64,000 nt of DNA from Aliirhizobium wenxiniae (GTDB lineage: Bacteria > Pseudomonadota > Alphaproteobacteria > Rhizobiales > Rhizobiaceae). The notes beneath the pieces are model-generated. The model saw only the letters and a list, made by a program, of their open reading frames with translations. It had not been told where the DNA came from and searched no databases. Positions 1 to 9,584 of the stretch are shown one piece after another (within the stretch, counting starts at the first letter, position 1; the number at the start of each line of letters is the position of its first letter). The stretch is taken from contig NZ_JACHEG010000001.1 in NCBI RefSeq assembly GCF_014201355.1, positions 1,550,001 to 1,614,000 of the forward strand, read 5' to 3'. Position numbers and translations under genes: made by a program.

Positions 1-475
1 AATTCTGGGCGATCGCGGCCGCCTGCTGGAAGGCGCCAAAGCCGACCGTTTCCATTCCGACCACGACCGAATCCGCCTGATGCAGGACTGCTTCCTCGAT
101 CAGCGCCTGGCAATAATTGTCCGGATAATCCCCATGCGCGTCGATGCGGATCAGATAGTCGCGACCGTCACCATAGGTCTGGACCGCGAGGTTCATCGCC
201 GCGCTCTGGATGCGCTTGGGGTTGTCGAGAAGCACCAGATCCGGGATTTCCCCGATCATCCGCCGAACGATATCCGGCGTGCCGTCGCGGCTGCCGCCAT
301 CGGCAACGACGATCAGCATATCGGTCTCGCCCCGCTGGAGCGAAAATTTGCGCAACAGCGCCTCGATCGTCTTGGCCTCGTTAAGGCATGGGATGACGAG
401 AAGAACACGCGGATTGGCCGGGATTTCAGAAGTCTGGTTCGACACGTCGGAACCGGAAACGCTACTCATTACCAT
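1..475 (-). CDS. exoA: ExoA-like succinoglycan glucosyltransferase, 5' part
   Basis: The window opens inside this gene, so only the first 158 codons are visible. The product is a family 2 (GT-A) glycosyltransferase. The nucleotide-binding start (RVLLVIPCLNE, residues 23-33), ADGGSRDG (58-65) and RIDAH (110-114, the DxD-like region) are all present. In S. meliloti, ExoA adds the first beta-1,3-glucose to the lipid-linked galactose at the inner membrane. The start at 475 has GAGG six bases upstream; a second ATG two codons later is possible. It follows exoL by 8 bases and is co-transcribed with exoL, exoK and exoH. The exoA assignment rests on the family motifs plus its position next to exoL, exoK and exoH. 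Confidence 0.85.
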   Translation of the reverse strand, partial: MVMSSVSGSDVSNQTSEIPANPRVLLVIPCLNEAKTIEALLRKFSLQRGETDMLIVVADGGSRDGTPDIVRRMIGEIPDLVLLDNPKRIQSAAMNLAVQTYGDGRDYLIRIDAHGDYPDNYCQALIEEAVLHQADSVVVGMETVGFGAFQQAAAIAQN

Positions 476-483
476 ATTCCACC

Positions 484-1677
484 TCACGACTGCATGGTTG
501 ACGCAGCCTGCATTTCAGCAGGAGAGCGTAAATCGGGTTTTAACGATGCCAGTTTTGCAACCAGCGCCCGGCAATCGGCCGGACCTGTGATCCATTGACC
601 GCGTTCGACCGAGGTGATCCGGGCGAACTGTTCGGCGTAAATTTCGGGCGTCATCTGAGAGAACAGCGCTTCCAGCGCCTCGGGCGTGGCCTTATCGACC
701 GTCACGCCGATCTGGCGGTGGGCAAGAAAGCGGCCGGTCTCGGTCGATTTGAGCGCAACCGGCACCGCGCCATAAAGCCCGCCTTCGTAAAGGCGGTTTG
801 GCAGCAGCCACTCGGAATTCAGGCCTTCCTCGAAGAAGTCGATCGCCCAGTTGAACTGTACCTCGTCATAGATGCGGGCGAGATCCTCCGGGTTCTGGTA
901 GGAACCGTGGAAGGTGACATGCGGCGCGTCTGCGACGATCCGGTCGAAATCGGCAAATTCGCTATAGGCGGGCCGACCGCGCAGCACGATCTCGACCTTG
1001 CCGTCCATGCGGCGAGCGAAATCTGTCAGGATCGCGAGCGACTTGGCGCAGCGGATTGCCCCGAACCAGCCAATCCGCCAGGGCTCACCGGCCTTTGGCG
1101 CACGTGGCGTCGGCTGAAGCGGCAGGCTGTCCGGGTCGAGCGCGAGAACCTTGTTTTCCAGCAGCAGAACCGGCAGCGAAAGCCCCGAGCGCGGCTGGAA
1201 GAAATTTTCGACAAAGGCGGGCGAGCTGGTGATCAAGAGCTGTGCACGGCGGCCGAAATGGCGCTGGAATGCCCGCACCAGACGCCCTTTCCAGCCTTCA
1301 TCGAGCAGCAGGCGATGGATATCGAGGCATTCGTAGACGATCGGCAGGTTGCGATCGAACAGACGCGCCGCCTGCCCTGCCAGCGCCAGCGTTTCAAGAT
1401 TGCGGGCGATAACCACATCCGGACGGTCGATACCGGCAAGCCGGCTTTTCAGCCCGGCGCTCGCCTTGACGATAGCACCGATCCGCTGCGCAAACTTTCC
1501 ATCGGAGGTCTCGCCCAGCACGATGGTGCGCACGCCCGGCTCACCCTCAAGCAGGTTGCGTCCTCTGGTAAAGCCCGCAACCGTCACGTCTGCTCCCCCG
1601 GCCTTCAGGGTAAGCACACGCCGCCTGATAGCCGCATCGGCCAGATCATGGGCGAGATAGAGAACGTTTATGCTCAA
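484..1677 (-). CDS. exoL: ExoL-like succinoglycan glycosyltransferase
   Basis: This is a GT-B type glycosyltransferase of about 397 residues. ExoL adds the beta-1,4-glucose that follows the ExoA sugar in the succinoglycan repeat. The N-terminal half has a Rossmann start (SINVLYLAHDLADAAIRRR). The C-terminal half has a donor-site region (WRIGWFGAIRC, then NSEWLLPNRLYEGG). No signal peptide or membrane span is seen. I chose the TTG at 1677 because AGGAG lies eight bases upstream; the frame also opens at a TTG at 1707. Direction and spacing place it in the exoH-exoK-exoL-exoA transcript. Identity rests on synteny plus general GT4 features. Confidence 0.8.
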   Translation of the reverse strand: MSINVLYLAHDLADAAIRRRVLTLKAGGADVTVAGFTRGRNLLEGEPGVRTIVLGETSDGKFAQRIGAIVKASAGLKSRLAGIDRPDVVIARNLETLALAGQAARLFDRNLPIVYECLDIHRLLLDEGWKGRLVRAFQRHFGRRAQLLITSSPAFVENFFQPRSGLSLPVLLLENKVLALDPDSLPLQPTPRAPKAGEPWRIGWFGAIRCAKSLAILTDFARRMDGKVEIVLRGRPAYSEFADFDRIVADAPHVTFHGSYQNPEDLARIYDEVQFNWAIDFFEEGLNSEWLLPNRLYEGGLYGAVPVALKSTETGRFLAHRQIGVTVDKATPEALEALFSQMTPEIYAEQFARITSVERGQWITGPADCRALVAKLASLKPDLRSPAEMQAASTMQS

Positions 1678-1744
1678 ACGGGCATGCTCCTGTGCTGAAA
1701 AACTCAACGCAATATGACAAGCGAAGAAATGGCTGCGGTCAGGC

Positions 1745-2536
1745 TCAATCGAGATTGCAGGCGACGGATTCAGGGAACTGGCACGCGTCTCCCTGGGCGG
1801 TGAAGGAAACCCGGTCGATCACCATGGATGCCTGCCCCTGATAGGAGAAGCGGCCCATCCAGTCCTTCAGCGTGTCGGTACCCCACAGGCTGAGCATGAT
1901 CTTCTGGTCATTGGTCGGTATTTTCGAAGGATCCGTCACTTCGTGAACGAGCTTGCCGTTGACGAAGTAACGTAGGCGGTCCTTTTCCCAGACGAAGGCG
2001 TAATCGTTGAAACCCTGATCGGCGCCGCCGGCGACGGGAATGAGCTTCTCGTTGCCGCCCTTGCCGTTGATATACTGGTTGACCTGAACCTGGTTGGTGT
2101 TCTTGCCGAGCACCTCGAAGTCGATCTCGTCCCAGGGCTTCTTGTCGGTCGGGCCGATATAGGTGAAGAAGGCCGAGTTGAGGCCCGAACCGGTCGCCGC
2201 CTTCATCCGCACCTCATAGGTGCCGTAAAGGTAACGCGACTTGGTCTGCACTTCGCCGCAGAGAAACTTGCGGTCCTTCGACTGGCCTTCAGAAAAATTC
2301 AGCGTCAGCGTTCCGCCTGCCGTATCGATCTGCTTCTTCGACCAGGTGCAGTTCTGGTGCGAACCATTCGCCCAGCCGTCTGCGACATACCAGAAGGACC
2401 GGTCGAAGCTGTCGAAATTCTCGACAAAGGACTTGTTGTTCAACGTGCCCTGCGCCGCAGCCGGCATGGTGGCGGACAGAAAGGATAGGCCCAGAGTGGA
2501 GATGGCGGCCGCGATTTTGTGTGCGATGGTCGTCAT
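1745..2536 (-). CDS. exoK: ExoK secreted endo-beta-glycanase (GH16)
   Basis: This is a secreted family 16 glycoside hydrolase of 263 residues that cuts nascent succinoglycan into lower molecular weight chains. A signal peptide covers residues 1-28, ending PAAAQ. The catalytic GH16 motif DEIDFE lies at 136-141, so Glu137 and Glu141 are the predicted nucleophile and acid/base with Asp139 between them. Two C-terminal cysteines (about 253 and 260) could form a disulfide. In S. meliloti ExoK is exported by the PrsDE type I system, so the apparent Sec signal here should be noted. It starts 4 bases after exoH ends and is translationally close-coupled to it. Confidence 0.92.
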   Translation of the reverse strand: MTTIAHKIAAAISTLGLSFLSATMPAAAQGTLNNKSFVENFDSFDRSFWYVADGWANGSHQNCTWSKKQIDTAGGTLTLNFSEGQSKDRKFLCGEVQTKSRYLYGTYEVRMKAATGSGLNSAFFTYIGPTDKKPWDEIDFEVLGKNTNQVQVNQYINGKGGNEKLIPVAGGADQGFNDYAFVWEKDRLRYFVNGKLVHEVTDPSKIPTNDQKIMLSLWGTDTLKDWMGRFSYQGQASMVIDRVSFTAQGDACQFPESVACNLD

Positions 2537-2540
2537 GGTT

Positions 2541-3692
2541 TCACCTGCGCTGCTGTGACAGTTTCGGTTCCATCGGGTGCGAAGACCCGACAGGACGGCT
2601 CGAAGTCGCTTTCGCGAGCTTTTCCCTGCGCCCGCGGCTACCGGTCAGGACCTCATAAACGGGCGACGCAATCCGCATCATGACGGCGTTGCTGATCACC
2701 AAGATGACAAGCGAGACGACAACAGAGCCGAAATAGAAGAGCGGATAGGCTTCCGCCGTTGCGACGCGGTTCCACACCATCCACAACGCCACCAGAACCG
2801 GATAATGGGCGCAGAAGACCCAGAAGCTCAGGCTGCCGGTCGAAGCCAGCCGCCTGCCAAGCCGTGTCTCGATCGCAATCGCCGAAATCATCCAGAAACC
2901 GAAAGCACCGACGATCGAAAGAATGTTGCGCGCAAGATCGACACCCCAGGGATAAGCAGGCTGGCTCAGATAAATCGCCAGCGACAGGGCGAAGGCCGCG
3001 GCAAGCGTGGCGATCGAAACCGGCCATGCCAAACGGTCCAGCGCCTTGAGATCGGCGCCACGCATCCCGAGGAACATGCCGAGCGCGAAGCTGAACAGGA
3101 TCGAGCGTTTGACGACGATGGCAAAGCTCAGGTCCGGAATAACGGCCAGAACGAAAAGCAGGGCAAGAGCCGGGATTGCCGCGTGACGCAGCAGGAACAG
3201 CAGGATCGGCGACAGAAGAATGCAGACGAACAGATCGCGCAGGAAATACAGCGGCACATTCGCCGGCATGCCTTCAAGCGCAAACGCATAGGTCAGCATT
3301 TCGCGCAGCGATGCCGTGATGTCGGGGAAATAACCGACGCCGATGCCAACACGCTGCAGGCCGAGGATCGCGACGAACAAGCCGAGGTTCCAGATCAGGA
3401 ACGGCAAAAGCACCGTCATGGTCTTGGAACGAACCACCTTGCCATAGTCGAAGGATGCAGCGCCTTTGCGCAGCAGAAGATAACCCGAAATCATGCTGAG
3501 GCACGGCACGCCGATGCGGAACAGGCTGTCGCCAAGGAAAACACTCAGCCAGTTGAACCAACCGGTCTGGGCAATCACCACATCGGATGCCGGATCGTGA
3601 GGCACATGCACGAAGACAATGCCGCAGATCAGCAGGATACGCATCAAATTGATACGCGAGGATATGTTCTGATCAACATTCAAACCAGTCAC
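2541..3692 (-). CDS. exoH: ExoH-like succinoglycan succinyltransferase
   Basis: This is an integral-membrane acyltransferase of the acyltransferase 3 family, 383 residues with about ten hydrophobic segments. The family start (INLMRILLICGIVFVHVP, residues 14-31) carries the conserved RIL...H pattern with the active-site histidine. ExoH attaches succinate to glucose in the succinoglycan repeat; succinylation is needed for ExoK cleavage and for symbiotic activity in S. meliloti. The tail after the last membrane segment is basic. The frame opens at GTG 3692, but TTG 3683 has a better-spaced AAGGGG and may be the true start. It is first in the leftward exoH-K-L-A transcript, so the promoter lies in the gap to its right. 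Confidence 0.88.
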   Translation of the reverse strand: MTGLNVDQNISSRINLMRILLICGIVFVHVPHDPASDVVIAQTGWFNWLSVFLGDSLFRIGVPCLSMISGYLLLRKGAASFDYGKVVRSKTMTVLLPFLIWNLGLFVAILGLQRVGIGVGYFPDITASLREMLTYAFALEGMPANVPLYFLRDLFVCILLSPILLFLLRHAAIPALALLFVLAVIPDLSFAIVVKRSILFSFALGMFLGMRGADLKALDRLAWPVSIATLAAAFALSLAIYLSQPAYPWGVDLARNILSIVGAFGFWMISAIAIETRLGRRLASTGSLSFWVFCAHYPVLVALWMVWNRVATAEAYPLFYFGSVVVSLVILVISNAVMMRIASPVYEVLTGSRGRREKLAKATSSRPVGSSHPMEPKLSQQRR

Positions 3693-4134
3693 CCCTTTTG
3701 GGCAGCGCCTCCCGTCACCGCCATTTCAATCAGAGCAGACTTGAGCCCGCGTGAGTGAGAAGCATCACGGTAAGTTTCGGGTAAAATGTGGCAGCGCAGC
3801 AAATTTGGCATGTGCGAAATCTAGCAGTGGGGGCGTTTTCGGCGGATGCAACTTGCCTTTTGTCAGGCTGAAAGCACTGTCAAATATGGTCTTTACAGAT
3901 TTAGCTAATATGAAAATGCTGCACCGCAGCGAAACCCAAAATTAAAAAAACAATCACGTTTTCTCGCGTGATCGTGCATTGCACGTGAGGCGACTGCGTC
4001 AACAATGGCGAATTAAGGCGAAAACATGGCAAACATGAGGCGAAATCGGTGATTTGCCCGAATCGCCCAAAACCGCTTGTCGGCAGGTATCCCGGATGGC
4101 CCAACACTCACCGTCGGCGGCAATTGCGACAAAA
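3693..4134. promoter_or_regulatory. Upstream region of exoH
   Basis: This gap precedes exoH and should carry the exoH-K-L-A promoter on the minus strand. It is richer in A and T than its surroundings, with poly-A near 3940-3952. It has a short palindrome at 3973-3985 (CGTGCA, one base, TGCACG) and repeated GGCGAAA words between 4012 and 4045. I find no convincing gene in it. Regulation of exo genes by MucR/RosR-type proteins at AT-rich sites is known in rhizobia, but no specific site can be assigned here. Confidence 0.5.
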
Positions 4135-4168
4135 AAAGCGGCCGGGCGTTTTATCGCCCGGCCGCTTT
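4135..4168 (-). terminator. Rho-independent terminator after exoV
   Basis: A perfect 14-base stem (4135-4148 with 4155-4168) closes on a six-base loop. On the minus strand it is followed by a run of T (complement of the A run from 4137 down to 4131). It lies 49 bases beyond the exoV stop codon and ends the exoV block. The plus strand also has a T run just past the stem, so some two-way function is possible. Confidence 0.85.
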
Positions 4169-4216
4169 GGCTGCGTTTTTTAGGATTTCATTTACCCTTG
4201 CGGGCGAGACGCCTTG

Positions 4217-5245
4217 TCAGATGGTTGTCGCGCGGCTGAGAGCCGTGCGCTTGTCCAGAACGTCCAGCGCCTCGTCGATATTTGCAACCAGAGCTGCTCG
4301 GTCGCCATTGGCGGTCTGCCAGGCATCGATGAACGTGCTGGTCTTGCCGTAGCTGTTGTCGAGCACGCAATGGTCGGCATCGAGAAGCAGGCTCATGATA
4401 TGTCCGTGCATGCGGTCGGTGATCACCTGCCGCGCAGAACTCAACAGCCGCACGCCACGATCGAAACGCTGCTGCGCCCGCTCGCGATAGGCCAGTTCCG
4501 TCATTTTCGCCCGCCCGCCGACATCGCCGCGCAACAGGCCCTTGATGATCGCTGCACGCTTGGTGCGCTTCTGGAAATCGGCTTCCTCGTTTTCCGGCCA
4601 GTCAGCCACCATCACGTTCGGACGCGCAATCGCACGCGACGTATCGTGCGCGGCCCCGACTTCCTGGTCGGCTCTGAGGTTGAGGAGCAGGTCATGGCTC
4701 GGCGCCAGGCGCTTTACCGGACCGATCCAGAAGGCCATGTCCGGGCAAAGCCGGACTTCGCACTGGAACCACTTCCTGGCGAACTCGAAGCTCTTCTTGT
4801 CGCGCACCAGCAGCTTGTAATTGCCGTGCTTTTCGATCGCGCGTGCTGTGCTGTCGACGTTTTCCTGATTCTTGAAATGGATCGTCTGCGGCATCTGGAT
4901 GACCGGACGGCCCTGGTATTTCCCCAGTATATGCTCGCGGAATTCGCGGAAACCCGGCCAGATATCGCCGAAATTGCCGCCGCCATGCAGCAGGATCTGG
5001 CCGTCGCCAATCGCAGCCAGCATCCGTTCGTCGCTATGGGTCGGGATTTCACTGACAAAGCTCGGCTTCGACTTTACCCGGTCGAAATAGGCAAGTTCCC
5101 CGAGCCAGATGGCGCTGTCACCGATATTGTAATGGTTCGGAAAATCCAGAAGCGCGTAGCGCCCGGACAGATCGACCAGATCGGCGAGGTTCTCGTGGAT
5201 TACACCCTGAAGCCTCTTGATGGTGGCAGCACTTGTTTCCTGCAT
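4217..5245 (-). CDS. exoV: ExoV-like polysaccharide pyruvyltransferase
   Basis: This 342-residue cytoplasmic enzyme belongs to the polysaccharide pyruvyl transferase family. It transfers pyruvate from phosphoenolpyruvate as a ketal to the terminal glucose of the repeat unit. Family hallmarks are NHYNIGDSAIWLGE near the N terminus, the central GGGNFGDIW, and DRMHGHIMSLLL with the conserved His near the C terminus. AAGGAG precedes the ATG at 5245. The gene lies 39 bases after exoT and ends at a strong terminator. Pyruvylation is usually required before polymerisation of succinoglycan. Confidence 0.9.
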   Translation of the reverse strand: MQETSAATIKRLQGVIHENLADLVDLSGRYALLDFPNHYNIGDSAIWLGELAYFDRVKSKPSFVSEIPTHSDERMLAAIGDGQILLHGGGNFGDIWPGFREFREHILGKYQGRPVIQMPQTIHFKNQENVDSTARAIEKHGNYKLLVRDKKSFEFARKWFQCEVRLCPDMAFWIGPVKRLAPSHDLLLNLRADQEVGAAHDTSRAIARPNVMVADWPENEEADFQKRTKRAAIIKGLLRGDVGGRAKMTELAYRERAQQRFDRGVRLLSSARQVITDRMHGHIMSLLLDADHCVLDNSYGKTSTFIDAWQTANGDRAALVANIDEALDVLDKRTALSRATTI

Positions 5246-5284
5246 GGGATCTCCTTGGACGTACGGTCTCATTTCCAATTGGGT

Positions 5285-6781
5285 CTACTTTTGCGCCAGC
5301 AGGCGAAAGCGTGCCGGCAGCATCGACATGATCATGGCGAGATAAGGCCGGATCATCTTAAAGGCGAAAATCAGCATGAATGCGGCATAGATGGCGCCGC
5401 CCAGCGCAATGCAGAGCCCGGTGCCCAGCCATGCGGGTGTTACCGCCGCAAGGATTACCGGCTTGGCGAACCAGACGCAGACGGCCATGACCAGTGAACC
5501 GATGAACGGCATCGATATAGCCTTCAGCGTTCCCAGTGAATCGATATGGGCAAAGCGCTTCAGCACATATTGCTGGTAAGGCATGGTCAGCCACGCCCGC
5601 AGCGCATATCCGGCAGCAACCGCGATAATGCCGTAAGGCACCAGCAGCCACGTCAGAATGACAGTCATCGCAAGCTGCAGCGCCGCCACTGACAAGATGC
5701 TCTGCGCCTTGTTGACGGCCGCAAGCGCCGAGGAGGCAAACACGTTCATCACGAACGGCACGGCCATCATGACGAGCACGGTCGCGACATCGCCGGCATT
5801 GCCCCACTTGTCGCCGAACAGGAAGAGGATCAGCTGATCCGACAGCGCACCGAAGCCGAGCAGCAACGGGAAGGTTCCAAGCGCTGCCAGCCCTACAATG
5901 CGGTTATAGGCGTTGCGGAAGCTGACCGGATCGTTCTGCAGCTTTGACAGCGTCACCAGTGCAACACTGCCGATCGGAGACAAGACTGCCTGCGAGATCA
6001 GCTCGATCAGCCGCCAGGCAATCCTATAACGCCCGACTTCGGTCGGTCCGAACCATCGCGAAATGAAGATATCCTGCACGCGGGCAAGCATCATCCAGAG
6101 AATTTGGCTGACCACGAGGCTGACGCTGAACAGGAAGATCGAGCGGAAGATAGCGAAGTTGAAGCGCAGCTTCGGGATCCACCGATAGGACAACCAGCCC
6201 AGAACGACGAGCACGATGCCGTTGACCGCCGTCTGTGCTACCAGCGACCAGACGCCCCAACCGAGAAAGGCCGCGGCAACGGCCGTGAGACCAGACAGAA
6301 GGCTCGCGGCAATGCTCTGGGCGGCAAGGCTTTTGTGGCCGAAATCACGCGCCAGTCGGGCATTGTGGATGACGGCGAGCGATGACAGAGGCAGGAAAAG
6401 CGCCAGCCATTTGAGGATTGCCGCAACATTCGGATCGCGGACGAATTCGCCATAGGCGGGTGCCGCAAAAAAGATGACAACTCCGACCGAGACGCTGAAG
6501 GCGACCGAGGCCCAGAAGGCGGTATCTGCCAGTTCCTCATCCAGCTCCAGCTGACGGGTCACCGCATCGCCAAGCCCGGCATAGGCAAGCACCCGGCCGA
6601 TTTCGACGAACAGGCTGGCAAGCGCAAACGTGCCGAAATCCGCAGGCCCGAGGATACGGGCCAGGATGACGAAGATGACGAAGGTCGCGACCGTGCTCCA
6701 CCCGACGCGCACGATCGACCACAGGATCGATGTCGCGGTTTTCTTTTTCAGGTCGCCACTGTCGACGGCTTGAGCATCCAT
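5285..6781 (-). CDS. exoT: ExoT-like Wzx-type lipid-linked oligosaccharide flippase
   Basis: This 498-residue protein of the polysaccharide transporter (MOP/Wzx) superfamily should move the finished lipid-linked octasaccharide across the inner membrane. About twelve to fourteen hydrophobic helices are visible. An N-terminal cytoplasmic KKKTATSILWSIVRVGW is followed by FGTFALASLFVEIGRVLAYAGLG, typical of the family. The length matches ExoT. Start 6781 was chosen because earlier in-frame ATGs would overlap the upstream glycosyltransferase. It sits between exoV and an extra glycosyltransferase on the same strand. Confidence 0.85.
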   Translation of the reverse strand: MDAQAVDSGDLKKKTATSILWSIVRVGWSTVATFVIFVILARILGPADFGTFALASLFVEIGRVLAYAGLGDAVTRQLELDEELADTAFWASVAFSVSVGVVIFFAAPAYGEFVRDPNVAAILKWLALFLPLSSLAVIHNARLARDFGHKSLAAQSIAASLLSGLTAVAAAFLGWGVWSLVAQTAVNGIVLVVLGWLSYRWIPKLRFNFAIFRSIFLFSVSLVVSQILWMMLARVQDIFISRWFGPTEVGRYRIAWRLIELISQAVLSPIGSVALVTLSKLQNDPVSFRNAYNRIVGLAALGTFPLLLGFGALSDQLILFLFGDKWGNAGDVATVLVMMAVPFVMNVFASSALAAVNKAQSILSVAALQLAMTVILTWLLVPYGIIAVAAGYALRAWLTMPYQQYVLKRFAHIDSLGTLKAISMPFIGSLVMAVCVWFAKPVILAAVTPAWLGTGLCIALGGAIYAAFMLIFAFKMIRPYLAMIMSMLPARFRLLAQK

Positions 6782-6873
6782 GAACATTCCAATCGATTGA
6801 AAGGCGGCAAATACCGCCCCATATGTGTCTTGGCCCGCATGGTGTGGACCGTTTCCGAAAATGTCCGGATGTT

Positions 6874-7791
6874 TTACGAGGTTTGGCCAGCCCGGCCGCT
6901 GCGCCAATAGGCCCAGAGCCCGGCAAAATTCTGCTTCACCGTGTTCCGATAGGTCAGCCCCAGCGCGCTATCGAGGTTCTTGCCGCCGAAATATTCCTTC
7001 AGCGCCTGGCGCACGTCCCAGCGGAACATGCCGCGCATGTTGGAGTCCCGCACAAACATGTATTTGGCGTAGAGCGCTCCATTGCCATAGGAATATCCGT
7101 CGAACAGCCGCTGAACCTGGTCCATGCTGCGCCGGCCGTGGAAATGTTTGACCACGAGGGTCGGAACATATTCCACGTTGAAACCCGCCCTGAAAGCCCG
7201 GTGGATGTAATCCGTATCCTCGCCAGAGCGGAACGTGGCGCCTGCGCCGAAGCGCACGTCGAAAACACCGACCTTGTCGGCCAATGCCTTCGGGAAAGCC
7301 ATGTTGCATCCGTGGATGAAGCCGCCCGGATGATTGTAGATGTTGAGAACCGCGTGTTCCGTGTCCGTCTTGATCGTGATCGGCAGATCGCGCTCATCGC
7401 CAAGGTCGATGCGGCCGCCGCGCATGATAGGGGCGGTATCATCGGCGAACAGAGCGGCGATGGTGGTGAAATAATCCGGCGAAACTTCGCAGTCGTCGTC
7501 GGTAAAGGCAAGGATGCGCCCCTGAGCATTCTCGATGCCGGTGTTACGGGCATGCGACAAGCCCGGACGGCTTTCGAAGATCAGCGTCGTTTTGATCGGA
7601 GCGGTCTCGCTCCACTTGGCGACGACCTCAGAAGTTGCATCGGTCGAACCATTGTCGACGAAGATGAACTCGAGCTTGAGGTCTCGGGCTTGCAGCGCGG
7701 CATTGGAGATGGCCTGCAGGCAGCTATCGAGCCCGAAGGCGCGATTACGCGAAGAAATGATGAGGCTAATATCGACAACCTCGAACGTCAT
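6874..7791 (-). CDS. Family 2 glycosyltransferase, not part of the classical exo set
   Basis: This 305-residue GT-A glycosyltransferase shows DISLIISSRNR (about 7-17), VDNGSTD (45-51) and FTDDD (about 95-99), all normal for sugar-nucleotide binding. A later GEDTDYIHRAFRAG segment matches the acceptor-side region. No membrane span is evident. Start 7791 has GAAGGG upstream. It is first in the block with exoT and exoV. I do not recognise it as exoA, M, O, U or W, so it may add or replace a sugar in this strain's repeat unit. Its acceptor and donor cannot be read from sequence. Confidence 0.82.
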   Translation of the reverse strand: MTFEVVDISLIISSRNRAFGLDSCLQAISNAALQARDLKLEFIFVDNGSTDATSEVVAKWSETAPIKTTLIFESRPGLSHARNTGIENAQGRILAFTDDDCEVSPDYFTTIAALFADDTAPIMRGGRIDLGDERDLPITIKTDTEHAVLNIYNHPGGFIHGCNMAFPKALADKVGVFDVRFGAGATFRSGEDTDYIHRAFRAGFNVEYVPTLVVKHFHGRRSMDQVQRLFDGYSYGNGALYAKYMFVRDSNMRGMFRWDVRQALKEYFGGKNLDSALGLTYRNTVKQNFAGLWAYWRSGRAGQTS

Positions 7792-8536
7792 CCTGTTCCC
7801 TTCAACCGTTACGCGAATGAAGCGGCTTGCCGCCACTTCGTCACCAAGAGACATTTTGCACTGCAACAAACCACGAAAACAATCAGGAGTGCAATTGGGG
7901 TATTTTCATGATTGCTGCTCACAGATAGGGCAGCTTTCGTGCCGGAACATTGCCAGCGCCTGATATTTTGCATACCCGCCTTTCTTGTCGGAAAAATGAT
8001 AATCGGTCGCCTCAATCCACTGTTTTCAGGCAAAAACGACCGATTTTACTCATTTAAGCCTGCTCTGCCCTCACGCCAAACAGCACGAAATTCACCCTTT
8101 TGCCGTATTCACCCTTCTAAAATTGGTGCAGTGCCCAAGATTAGGATCGCGTGTGTGCGCTTGCGCAACCACGACACCAATATGGCGTTTGCGACATCGG
8201 TCGCATCGACTAGCGCGCGAATCGCCAGGCCGAGAATCGCGTCGGACTGCAAGAATTGGGTCCGCGTCCTCATAATTTGGAAAGGTCCGCTGATCGTAAA
8301 ACTGTGTCTGTTCAGGCCTGCTTAACCGTTCGCAAGCCTCCCGCTACAGCCGCCCCGGCTGCCAGCTTCGACAGATAGACCTGCGTCCGCAAGGGCGCAG
8401 ATGCCTCGTCGCTATCCTCTGTTCCGCAACGGGCGACAGCCCGGCCTCGGCTTTGAGATACGCGCCCTCTCCTCTCGCCAAGAAAGATGGAAAGCCACCC
8501 AAGCTCACGTTCCAGAACTGCTAAGGAATTCAAAAC
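7792..8536. promoter_or_regulatory. Divergent intergenic region between glycosyltransferase and exoW
   Basis: This 745-base gap separates leftward and rightward transcripts and should hold both promoters. Base composition is lower in GC than the genes on either side up to about 8150. I see no protein with family motifs, no long repeat and no convincing RNA gene. An open frame at 7912-8325 on the plus strand has no clear ribosome-binding site and an atypical composition, so I did not call it. Confidence 0.4.
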
Positions 8537-9505
8537 ATGGCTAGTTTCACAGTTGTCATTCCGTTCTACCAACGGAAAAAAGGAATTTTGTCCCGCGCGC
8601 TGAAATCGATATTCGCGCAGAGTTTTCAGGATTTCGACATCGTCATCGTTGATGACCAGTCGCCCCTCTCCGCTGAAACGGAATTGCGCGACAGCCCCGC
8701 CGAATGGAAGGCGAAGATCCGCGTCATCCGCCAGGAAAACGGCGGACCGGGTGCAGCCCGCAACACCGGCCTGGACAATGTTCCGCCAGAAACACGCTTC
8801 GTCGCCCTGCTTGATTCCGACGACATATGGCGCACCGACCACCTGAAGAACGCCCATGACTTCATGACCCGCTTTGAGGCCGAATGCTATTTCGCCTCGA
8901 TGCAGGAAAGCGAGGAATTCTATTACCATTTCGGCATGGCCAAGCTTGCCGAGACCGAGGAAGGCAAGACGTTGGTCGAGGATCCTCTCGTGCTGGAGAT
9001 CCCCGAGCTTGCCAGCGTCATGCTGAAAGACTGGGCCTTCCTGCACCTGAGCTGCATGGTGATCGCCCGGCCGCTATTCGAGAAGATAAGGTTCGATCCG
9101 GCATTGCGGCTTGCCGCCGAGGACGTGCTGTTCTTTGCCGATTGCATCCTCAACGCCAAGCGAACCGTGTTGTGCGACACACCGGGTGCCGCCCGCGGCA
9201 TGGGCGTCAACATCTTCCACGGCATTGACAACCAGTCGCCGGAATTCCTCCAGCAGCAGTTCAACACACTCGTGGCGCTCGATACGCTCGAAACGCGTTT
9301 CGAGGACAGGCCGGAGGACGTCGCGTCGATCACCTCCTACAAGAACATCGCAAGACGACAGGCGTTGTGGAGCCAGGCGGGACGGCTGAAGCGCCGCCAG
9401 TCGCCCGACTTCGGCATGCTGGCCCGTTGGGTCATGCGCGACCCGGCCATTCTTGGCGCAGCCGTCAAGCTCGGCGCAGGCAAGATCGATCGCCGGGGCG
9501 GATAA
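8537..9505 (+). CDS. exoW: ExoW-like glucosyltransferase
   Basis: This 322-residue family 2 glycosyltransferase starts FTVVIPFYQRKKGILSRAL, the characteristic opening of ExoW. It has VDDQSPL (about 38-44), GGPGAARNTGLD and LLDSDDIWRTDH (about 93-104) for nucleotide-sugar and metal binding. ExoW adds the last beta-1,3-glucose of the succinoglycan side chain. AAGGAA lies eight bases before the ATG. It is a single-gene rightward unit facing exoU. A GAGGGC/GCCCTC hairpin at about 9544-9573 between the two 3' ends may end transcription, though it lacks a T run. Confidence 0.83.
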   Translation: MASFTVVIPFYQRKKGILSRALKSIFAQSFQDFDIVIVDDQSPLSAETELRDSPAEWKAKIRVIRQENGGPGAARNTGLDNVPPETRFVALLDSDDIWRTDHLKNAHDFMTRFEAECYFASMQESEEFYYHFGMAKLAETEEGKTLVEDPLVLEIPELASVMLKDWAFLHLSCMVIARPLFEKIRFDPALRLAAEDVLFFADCILNAKRTVLCDTPGAARGMGVNIFHGIDNQSPEFLQQQFNTLVALDTLETRFEDRPEDVASITSYKNIARRQALWSQAGRLKRRQSPDFGMLARWVMRDPAILGAAVKLGAGKIDRRGG

Positions 9506-9584
9506 TCCAGCCGGGCAAAGGACAAGGTTTCGCGACGAAACGAGAGGGCAGGTGACAGATCATCCGCCCTCTATCATTACGGTG

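Noticed and set aside
7912-8325. 137-codon plus-strand frame in the gap before exoW
   Set aside because: No clear start signal, atypical composition and no recognisable motif; more likely chance in regulatory DNA.
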